DNA from: Elusimicrobiota bacterium
GTDB lineage: Bacteria; Elusimicrobiota; Elusimicrobia; FEN-1173
Length of the DNA: 64,000 nucleotides
Assembly (NCBI GenBank): GCA_016706425.1
Contig: JADJJR010000001.1
Coordinates: 1,550,001-1,614,000 of the forward strand
Reading direction: 5' to 3'
Shown one piece after another: positions 58,309 through 64,000 of the stretch. Position 1 is the stretch's first letter. Each line of letters starts with the position of its first letter. Made by a program: the position numbers and the translations under genes. Below the pieces are notes generated by a model. That model did no database searches. It was not told the origin of the DNA and worked only from the letters and a program-made list of their open reading frames with translations.

Positions 58309-59204
58309 GGTGTTCCTTTCAATAACGAGAGGGTTATTCTCTGAAGCGCGCCCGGCGTGTCGTGACGTTTCAGCCAGGCCTCCGCCGCCCCCGGTCGCCG
58401 GGACAACAAGGCGGCCAACCGCTCCGGCAGCGGATCGATCGTCTCCGGGCCGCAAACGGGGAAATCCACCGGCCACGCCCAGGACGGGTCCCAATATTTC
58501 CAAAATCCCCAGTCCCATAGCAAGCGCAAAGCGGGCGCGGGGTCCTTCTCGCGAAGCAAATGAAACAATTCGTTGCGGCGTCGGACCGGACTGATCGCGC
58601 CGACCCGGTCGTCGTTCCCCGCTTGTTCGATCAACGCCCGGGTCGCCGGTTCGACGGTCCAACCGAACCGGCCGGCGTAACGCGCCGCCCGAAAGACGCG
58701 CGTGGGGTCATCGATAAAACTGCGCGGATGAAGGGCGCGGATCCAACCGCGTTCCAAATCCACCAAACCCCCCAGGGGGTCCCACAGGTCGCCCGAATCG
58801 ACCGGCAGCCGCAAATAAAGCGTGTTCACGGTGAAGTCCCGGCGGCGCGCGTCCTCCGAGAGAGTCGCCGGACGAACGCGGGGCAGGGCCCCCGGGGACG
58901 CGTAAATCTCGGTCCGCGCCGTGGCCACGTCCAAAGTCGTTCCATCGGGGTAGGTGAGGGTGTGGGTCCCGAACGCCGCGTGGCTTTTGAGGCGCGCGCC
59001 CTCCACCGTGGCCAACGCCCGGACCACCGGCCCCGTGTCGCCTTCGACCACCACGTCCCAATCCTTCGAGGCGCGGCCCAGGATCAGATCGCGGACCCAT
59101 CCGCCGACGACGGCGGAGGGGCGATCGCCGGCCTGGTCTCCCAACCGACGCAGACGGTCGCGCCAGAGGGCGGGAACGCGGGGCCAGAGGGCCGCGGCGT
59201 CCAT
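58305..59204 (-). CDS. cca: tRNA nucleotidyltransferase/poly(A) polymerase family
   Basis: 299 aa from ATG 59204. VVGGWVRDLILGRASKDWDVVV (about 31-52) contains GG and the DxD metal site of class II nucleotidyltransferases; RRDFTVNTLYLRL and FRAARYAGRFGWTV are head/neck motifs. Shorter than classic CCA enzymes (about 400 aa), so it lacks much of the body/tail and may be an A-adding or CC-adding specialist. The need for CCA addition is real: tRNA-Val here lacks encoded CCA. ATG overlaps the previous stop by one base. Confidence 0.88.
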   Translation of the reverse strand: MDAAALWPRVPALWRDRLRRLGDQAGDRPSAVVGGWVRDLILGRASKDWDVVVEGDTGPVVRALATVEGARLKSHAAFGTHTLTYPDGTTLDVATARTEIYASPGALPRVRPATLSEDARRRDFTVNTLYLRLPVDSGDLWDPLGGLVDLERGWIRALHPRSFIDDPTRVFRAARYAGRFGWTVEPATRALIEQAGNDDRVGAISPVRRRNELFHLLREKDPAPALRLLWDWGFWKYWDPSWAWPVDFPVCGPETIDPLPERLAALLSRRPGAAEAWLKRHDTPGALQRITLSLLKGTP

Positions 59205-60814
59205 CACCGGTTCTTGGGCATGCCGCTCAAGGCCCGCCGCCACTCTTCGTTCGTCGGATCGAACCGAACGGCCAACCGCAACGACGAACGAGCGGCCGCG
59301 AAGTTCCCGACGTCGAGCGCGATGCGGCCCAGCGTCCCGTGGACGGCCGCGTAAAAGGGCCGAATTTCCAGGGCCTGCTGAAGAACGTCCTGGCCCTCTT
59401 CGTAGCGGCCGTCCTCGTAATAAATTTCCCCCAAAACGACGAGAGGTTCGGCGTAGTCCGGATTTTTTTCGATGGCGCGCTTGAGCAATTCCTCGGCCGC
59501 CTCGGGGCGCTCCGAGCGCAAATGGGCGCGGGCCAGCCGGGTCAGGGCGACGCCGTTATCGGGGGACGCTTCGACAACTTTCTTGTATTGCGCGGCGGCG
59601 GCGGCCCCGCTTTGCTTCAACAAGCGGTCCCCCGCGCGCAGGGCCTCGAGGGCAGCGGATCCGACCAGGGTCGCCTCATCGAAATCCCCGATGACCCACA
59701 CGGGGCCCAAGGCCCCCCGGGCGTTGTCCGTCGGTTTTTCAGTCAGATCGGCCAGCGAATCCCGCCAGGCTTTCTCCAGTTCGGCCTCCCCCAGGCCCAG
59801 CGTGTGGGAAAAAACCTCGGCCCGGGGTTGTTGATGAAAAGACGCCAGCAGGGTCGCGACTTTCTCCACGCCGAATTCTTTGACCAGGAAAGCGACGGCG
59901 TCCGATGTCTGGGCAAAAGCAAGATCCGTTCGTTCGGCGTTTTCCAAACCCAGGAACGACCCTTCCATGCGGGAGAACGGGATCAAACCGTCATCCAACG
60001 CGGCCCGGGTGAGCAAGGCCTTCGCGTGGGGCGTGTGCCGAAATCCCTCCGGACGTCGCCAAGCGATTTCCAGGTAACGCGCCACCCCTTCGCTCAACCA
60101 GGCGGGACACAACCCGCCCGACACCCGCCGGATGTGCCAATGGGCGTACTCGTGGACCAGGGCATCGATCCATCGGTAACCCAGGGCCGGCACGGACGGT
60201 GAAAGCGCCATCACGCGGTTGAAGCGGACGGTGGCGACCGCGCCGGTGCGCAATATTTTTTCTTTGGGGATTCCCGAGGCCCAGGCGTAGGCCTCGACCG
60301 AAGGCAAGATCTCGATGATCACCGGAGCGCTCGGGGTGGACCCGAAAAAATCCTCCACCCGTCCGTGGGCGCCGTCCAAAGCCGGGCGGGCATAGGAAAC
60401 GAGGAACGCGTCGGCTTCGGGCGTGCGAAAAACGAAACGATCGTCGGGGATTTCCGTGAAGGCGCGTCCCCGCTCCACGAGCCCCTCCACCAGGGCGCGC
60501 CGCGTCTGCAGCCAGGCGTCTTTTTTTTCAACGAGTTCGAGGGCCTGAAGGGCGCCGACGTTGTTGCCGGCGTAAATTTCCTCCAACACGCGCAATCGGT
60601 TCGCCCCTTCGGTTTTGCCCGCGGCGACGAGGGCCTCCCGGTGGGCGGCCACGGGCAAAAACGCCTGGGCGTCCAAAAACGATTCGGCCAGGGAGAGGGG
60701 AACCGTCGACCGGGCCAGGGCGGCGGCGGGATCGGCCCAGTCGGCCAACGAGGGAGCCGACCGGACGGACGCCGCGCCCGCAAACAAGGAGGCCAAAACA
60801 AAAAACCGTTTCAC
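59204..60814 (-). CDS. Exported peptidase-MA-like protein with TPR domain
   Basis: 536 aa. Signal peptide (1-19). A gluzincin-like domain (about 135-300) has HEYAHWHI (about 217) and, downstream, PAWLSEGVARYLE providing the third ligand Glu, as in peptidase_MA_2 and M48-related families. The C-terminal third (about 390-530) is TPR: LTRLARAHLRSERPEAAEEL, PLVVLGEIYYEDGRYEEGQD, VHGTLGRIALDVGNFAAA. Probably periplasmic; substrate unknown. 4-bp overlap with the VIT1 gene upstream. Confidence 0.8.
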   Translation of the reverse strand: MKRFFVLASLFAGAASVRSAPSLADWADPAAALARSTVPLSLAESFLDAQAFLPVAAHREALVAAGKTEGANRLRVLEEIYAGNNVGALQALELVEKKDAWLQTRRALVEGLVERGRAFTEIPDDRFVFRTPEADAFLVSYARPALDGAHGRVEDFFGSTPSAPVIIEILPSVEAYAWASGIPKEKILRTGAVATVRFNRVMALSPSVPALGYRWIDALVHEYAHWHIRRVSGGLCPAWLSEGVARYLEIAWRRPEGFRHTPHAKALLTRAALDDGLIPFSRMEGSFLGLENAERTDLAFAQTSDAVAFLVKEFGVEKVATLLASFHQQPRAEVFSHTLGLGEAELEKAWRDSLADLTEKPTDNARGALGPVWVIGDFDEATLVGSAALEALRAGDRLLKQSGAAAAAQYKKVVEASPDNGVALTRLARAHLRSERPEAAEELLKRAIEKNPDYAEPLVVLGEIYYEDGRYEEGQDVLQQALEIRPFYAAVHGTLGRIALDVGNFAAARSSLRLAVRFDPTNEEWRRALSGMPKNR

Positions 60815-61773
60815 AATCCGAGGCCGAACACCCGCCGGACCAGGGCGCCGATGGCGCCGGTGACGGTCACGGACAAAGCGATGATGAACAGATTCAAGGC
60901 GATGCGACGACGGACGGCCATCCCCGACAGAAACGCGAGGACCGAGGACACAACGATCGCGGCGACGGCGCCCGCCGCGATCGAAACCGCCGGCCCCTTG
61001 GCCCCCAGAAGGACGGGCAACACGGGGACGGTCGCACCGACGAAATAACTCACCCCCACGATCGCCCCGGCGGCGCCGGCCGACCCGGGGTCTTCGGCGG
61101 TGTGATCCTTTCCCAAAAAGCGGGCTTTCCCCTTCTGGACGAACCGGATTTCCCGCTCCGAGCTGGTGGCGGCGTAGGCGCCCGCCGCCATGGACAGCGC
61201 GCCGGCGACCGCCACGGCAACGCTGGCCCCGACCACCGCCCCCGGGGCCCGCAGCGCGGCGTAGAAACCGCTCACCGCGCCCAGGATTTCGACCAACCCG
61301 TCGTTGAACCCGAGAAATATGCCCCGAACCCGCTCCGGGTTCAACTTTCGGGCCGTGTAGGCCGAGACGATTTCGTCTTCGTGCTCGAATTCATCGCGGA
61401 GGATGCCCTGCAGGGCCTCCCCGAACGGGGTGTCTTTATAGGCGTCCCACAGCCGCAGGTATTTCCGAATGCCGTAAATTTCAATGCCCTCGAGGACCAA
61501 ATGGATCGACGCGGGCCCCGCGAACCGGCAGCCGAGGGCCAACGTTCCCAATTTGAGACGGCGGCCCCAGTCCAACCGGTCGCGCCGCACGCCGAAAAAA
61601 TCCTGCCAAAACGCGTGATGTTGGACTTCCACGGCCACGAGCTTGCCGAGCATCGCGGCCAGGGACCCCGTGGAAAGGTCGCGCAATCGCTCGTACAGGC
61701 GGAGGTCGAACAACTCGTCCAAAACCAAATCCTCGCCGTGGGCGCGGACGACTTTTTCGCGGTCGAAAACCAT
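60811..61773 (-). CDS. Ferritin-like/VIT1 (MbfA-type) iron transporter
   Basis: 320 aa. Residues about 1-145 are a ferritin/erythrin-like four-helix bundle with iron-ligand patterns AVEVQHHAFWQDFF and RDEFEHEDEIVSAY; residues 150-320 are a VIT1/CCC1 membrane domain (FLGFNDGLVEILGAVSGFYA, MAAGAYAATSSEREI, and three further helices). MbfA-type proteins export ferrous iron, usually under iron or peroxide stress. TAAAAT ends 6 bp before the ATG. First gene of a four-gene operon with the peptidase, cca and hemerythrin. Confidence 0.88.
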   Translation of the reverse strand: MVFDREKVVRAHGEDLVLDELFDLRLYERLRDLSTGSLAAMLGKLVAVEVQHHAFWQDFFGVRRDRLDWGRRLKLGTLALGCRFAGPASIHLVLEGIEIYGIRKYLRLWDAYKDTPFGEALQGILRDEFEHEDEIVSAYTARKLNPERVRGIFLGFNDGLVEILGAVSGFYAALRAPGAVVGASVAVAVAGALSMAAGAYAATSSEREIRFVQKGKARFLGKDHTAEDPGSAGAAGAIVGVSYFVGATVPVLPVLLGAKGPAVSIAAGAVAAIVVSSVLAFLSGMAVRRRIALNLFIIALSVTVTGAIGALVRRVFGLGL

Positions 61774-61779
61774 GCGCCC

Positions 61780-61800
61780 ATTTTAGCAGTTTGATAAAGT
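61780..61800. promoter_or_regulatory. Divergent leaderless-type -10 boxes (VIT1 gene and queC)
   Basis: Minus-strand TAAAAT (61785-61780) ends 6 bp before the VIT1-gene ATG; plus-strand TAAAGT (61795-61800) ends 6 bp before the queC ATG. The two boxes are 9 bp apart, so the promoters must compete. Confidence 0.5.
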
Positions 61801-61806
61801 GCCATT

Positions 61807-62430
61807 ATGGCCTCGCGATCGGCGGCGGTGTTGGTGAGCGGCGGGTGGGACAGCTTGGTCCTGCTCGCCTGGGCCCTCCCCCGCCACGCCCGGGTTTTCC
61901 CCATTTATGTCCGTTGCGGACTGCGGTGGGAACGGCCCGAGCTCCACCGCTTGCGTCGCTTCCTGCGGGAATACCGCCCCCGGGGCCTCGCCCCGCTGAC
62001 GGTCTTGGACCTCCCCATGGCCGACGTCTACGGGCATCACTGGAGCCGCACCGGACGCGGCGTGCCGGGAACGCGCTCCCGGGACGCCGCCGTTTACCTC
62101 CCCGGGCGCAACGCCCTTTTGCTGACGAAAGCGGGTGTGTTCGCCGCCACCCGGGGAATCGACGTTTTGTACATGGGGATTTTGTCGGCCAACCCCTTCG
62201 GCGACGCGAGCCCGGCCTTTCTCCAATCCCAGGAACGCGCCCTCTCGCTGGCCCTCGGAAAGCCGCTTCGGGTGCGGGCGCCTTTTCGACGAAAGACCAA
62301 AGCCGACTTGGCGCGCTGGGCCCGGGGACTTCCCCTGCGCCACGTTTTTTCGTGTTTGAATCCGCGGGGTCTGTCCCCCTGCGGGCGCTGCAACAAGTGC
62401 GCGGAATTGCAACGGATATTGGTAAAATAG
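61807..62430 (+). CDS. queC: 7-cyano-7-deazaguanine synthase QueC
   Basis: 207 aa. LVSGGWDSLVLL (about 9-20) is the PP-loop SGGxDS; YLPGRNALLLTKA is the family block; the zinc site is C-x8-C-x2-C-x2-C at the C-terminus (CLNPRGLSPCGRCNKC). Converts 7-carboxy-7-deazaguanine to preQ0 with ATP and ammonia. queF, the next enzyme, is at 11 kb. It diverges from the iron operon. Confidence 0.88.
   Translation: MASRSAAVLVSGGWDSLVLLAWALPRHARVFPIYVRCGLRWERPELHRLRRFLREYRPRGLAPLTVLDLPMADVYGHHWSRTGRGVPGTRSRDAAVYLPGRNALLLTKAGVFAATRGIDVLYMGILSANPFGDASPAFLQSQERALSLALGKPLRVRAPFRRKTKADLARWARGLPLRHVFSCLNPRGLSPCGRCNKCAELQRILVK
62423..62428 (+). promoter_or_regulatory. -10 box of the oxidoreductase gene
   Basis: TAAAAT ends 8 bp before ATG 62437, overlapping the queC stop region; suggests a separate, leaderless transcript. 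Confidence 0.4.
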
Positions 62431-62436
62431 CGCCCC

Positions 62437-63537
62437 ATGAGCGATCGTCCGTTTCACGTCAGCGTGTTGGGCGCCGGTTCCGCCTACGGCGTCTACCTGG
62501 TCAAATGGGCCTTCCAACTTTTGCGGGACCCCCACGCCAACCGGGAAGGCCTGAGCCTGCCGGCCCTCGGATCGATCAGCTACTCCAACACCGACGCGCG
62601 AAACACCGCCCTCGTCTCGGAAGTGTTGCTGGACGACCTGCACCAAATGGCGGGCTTTGAGAACCTCACCGCCGATGACCTCCGCCGCCACGTTCGCCCC
62701 TACGAGCGCTGGCGGGAGATGGTTGAAAAAGAAAAACCCGATGTGGTCGTCCTGTGCTCTCCAACGGACACCCACGTCGCCATCGTCCGGGAATTGATCA
62801 CCGGGTTCGGCGTCAAAAACATCCTGTGCGAAAACCCCGTCACCACCTTGACCGACGCCGACAGCCTTCCGGGGCTGACGAAACTCGTCCGCGAAGCCGG
62901 GGTGGTTTTCGGCGTGAACCAGCAATACGCCGCCCTGCCCGAGTTTTTAAAAGACCTGCGGTTGGATCCGGGCGCGCCCCAGGCGCCCACCTTCGGCCAG
63001 GTCTTCGAAAAAGCCGACGCCGCCCACATCACGTTCATCACCCACGGCACCCGCCCCTGGCGGCGGTTCGGTCACATCGGGGAATTGATTATTCTTGAGG
63101 ACCTCGGCGCTCACGCTCTTCGCCTCATTCCCCCGGCGCTCTGGTCGCAACCTTTGACCGTTAAAAACGTCGTCCGGGAAGGCGACAACGTGTTTTTGAA
63201 CCTGGTGGAGTACGAATTGCGTTTCGGCGCGGCGCCGGTGACCCTGGTGTTGGGCTATCGCCGGAAACTCAAAAGCCTTAAAATGGTTTACGGGAACGGC
63301 GACCGGGAATACGATTTTCACGTTACCGGCACGGTCTCGACGCCCACCGGCGAATTCACCCGGGGCATCGAAGGGAAGAATTACGCTTTCCCGTTCCGCT
63401 ACGCCCTCCGAACCGACCTGGTAAAATACGCTTTCATGCGGTCGCTCGCGGGCCGCCCCCTGGTTCCCCTCGAGGACGCCCTCCGCTGCCAGGATCTCCT
63501 GCGGCGAATTTACGAAGGGTCCTCCCGGATCAAATGA
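62437..63537 (+). CDS. Gfo/Idh/MocA-type oxidoreductase
   Basis: 366 aa. SVLGAGSAYGVYLVKWA (about 9-25) is a Rossmann dinucleotide-binding turn; PDVVVLCSPTDTHVAIV (about 100-116) and CENPVTT (about 129-135, where the family normally has EKP) are Gfo/Idh signatures, and the C-terminal domain VIEYELRFGA-like strand (LVEYELRFGA) follows. Oxidises or epimerises a sugar; substrate unknown. The Lys of EKP is replaced by Asn, which may affect catalysis. ATGA overlap with the next gene. Confidence 0.78.
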   Translation: MSDRPFHVSVLGAGSAYGVYLVKWAFQLLRDPHANREGLSLPALGSISYSNTDARNTALVSEVLLDDLHQMAGFENLTADDLRRHVRPYERWREMVEKEKPDVVVLCSPTDTHVAIVRELITGFGVKNILCENPVTTLTDADSLPGLTKLVREAGVVFGVNQQYAALPEFLKDLRLDPGAPQAPTFGQVFEKADAAHITFITHGTRPWRRFGHIGELIILEDLGAHALRLIPPALWSQPLTVKNVVREGDNVFLNLVEYELRFGAAPVTLVLGYRRKLKSLKMVYGNGDREYDFHVTGTVSTPTGEFTRGIEGKNYAFPFRYALRTDLVKYAFMRSLAGRPLVPLEDALRCQDLLRRIYEGSSRIK

Positions 63538-64000
63538 GACGCGGGATCGCGGCGCTGACCCTCGCGCTTATTGTCCATGGATCGGGATTGAACGCGGGCG
63601 CCCCGCGGGTGCGACGACCGGATCTCTTTTTAAAAGTGTGGCGGCCTTTCCGCGCGGCGGTCCTCGCCGAAAACCCCGAAGGCATCAAACCGTTGACACG
63701 TTTCCCCGTTCAATTCATTTCCGAGAGCGGAACCGAGAAACGCTCGGCCAAAGACCTCGCGTCATGGTTTCCCATCCTGCTCAAATCCCCCTCCGGCGTG
63801 AAACCCCGCCAATCCGTCAAGCAGTACGTTTCGGAAAAAGAGGATTTGTCGGGACCGGAATTGGACGCCCTGCGCACCGGCGAAGTGGCCTTGGGCCCGC
63901 TGGTGTTCCGGCGCTTTGGGGAAAAATGGCTCTTTGCGGCGGCGCGGGTGGACGGGTCGGCCCCTCCGGAAGTTCCGACCTATTCCCCGCGCGTCCAAGA
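63534..64000 (+). CDS. Exported protein, unknown (cut by window end)
   Basis: At least 155 residues, open to the right edge. Starts MRRGIAALTLALIVHG with a signal peptide ending near LNAGAP, then a basic, hydrophilic region (RFPVQFISESGTEKRSAKD, WFPILLKSP, GPLVFRRFGEKWLFAAA). No domain recognised. ATG overlaps the preceding stop (ATGA), so it is expressed with the oxidoreductase. Function cannot be stated. Confidence 0.6.
   Translation, partial: MRRGIAALTLALIVHGSGLNAGAPRVRRPDLFLKVWRPFRAAVLAENPEGIKPLTRFPVQFISESGTEKRSAKDLASWFPILLKSPSGVKPRQSVKQYVSEKEDLSGPELDALRTGEVALGPLVFRRFGEKWLFAAARVDGSAPPEVPTYSPRVQ

Noticed and set aside
1..64000. CRISPR arrays, insertion sequences, prophage, rRNA
   Set aside because: No regularly spaced repeats, transposase or integrase genes, phage structural genes or rRNA sequence were seen on either strand.

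Overview
The window is a dense, GC-rich stretch of a bacterial chromosome. It has an envelope of the Gram-negative (diderm) type: lipoproteins, a PorV/UPF0164-like outer-membrane barrel protein, a PilT motor, EnvC/FtsX, an alpha-2-macroglobulin paired with PBP1C, and a Spy-like periplasmic protein. Gene content and style (Tal-Pgi fusion, many 1-4 nt gene overlaps, GTG/TTG starts, leaderless-looking promoters) would fit a deep-branching, under-cultured lineage such as Elusimicrobiota, but this is an impression and not a proven placement. I see no rRNA, CRISPR array, transposase or prophage.

Layout. 1-6 kb (+): an almost fully overlapping sugar-phosphate operon (tal-pgi end, gnd, zwf, pgl, tpiA, rpiB) followed by a TPR protein and a lipoprotein. 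6.2-10.8 kb (+): pilT, then two unusual proline-rich proteins, the second built on a DnaA-type AAA+ domain but lacking the DnaA DNA-binding domain. 10.9-13.6 kb (+): tRNA-Cys, queF, tRNA-Val, a tandem structured repeat, and thrS without a TGS domain. 13.6-19.4 kb: ahpC, hpnE-like, HAD phosphatase, SirB1-like, a cobalamin adenosyltransferase (-), nth, DUF309 and Nudix genes. 19.4-24.1 kb: lexA (-), an outer-membrane protein (+), and a minus-strand cassette of a RecA/RadB-like protein, an 86-aa protein and a family-B DNA polymerase; an 18-bp motif is shared by the lexA and cassette promoters. 24.2-35.9 kb: mtfA (+), then spoIID-like, pbpC, a 2132-aa alpha-2-macroglobulin with a multi-spanning membrane domain, and a quinone oxidoreductase (all -). 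36.0-37.9 kb: a plus-strand island with a Cys-rich Spy-like protein, a winged-helix-like protein preceded by DnaA boxes, an AT-rich 420-bp island and a 61-aa protein. 37.9-61.8 kb: an uninterrupted minus-strand array (rfbA, DUF4301, zinc ribbon, ftsB, eno, pgm, methyltransferase, dusB, tsaD, unknown, ctpA, envC, ftsX, csaB, DUF5693, glgA, galT, scpB, scpA, trpS, hemerythrin, cca, peptidase-MA/TPR, ferritin-VIT1). 61.8-64 kb (+): queC, a Gfo/Idh-type oxidoreductase and a cut periplasmic protein.

Themes. Central carbon flow is concentrated at both ends (oxidative pentose-phosphate genes on the left; eno, pgm, galT and glgA on the right). Cell-wall and division functions cluster at 26-28 kb and 40-52 kb. 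The two most unusual units are the pilT/DnaA-like module and the probable SOS-controlled RecA-like/PolB cassette, which resembles in logic, but not in polymerase type, the ImuA-ImuB-DnaE2 mutagenesis cassettes.
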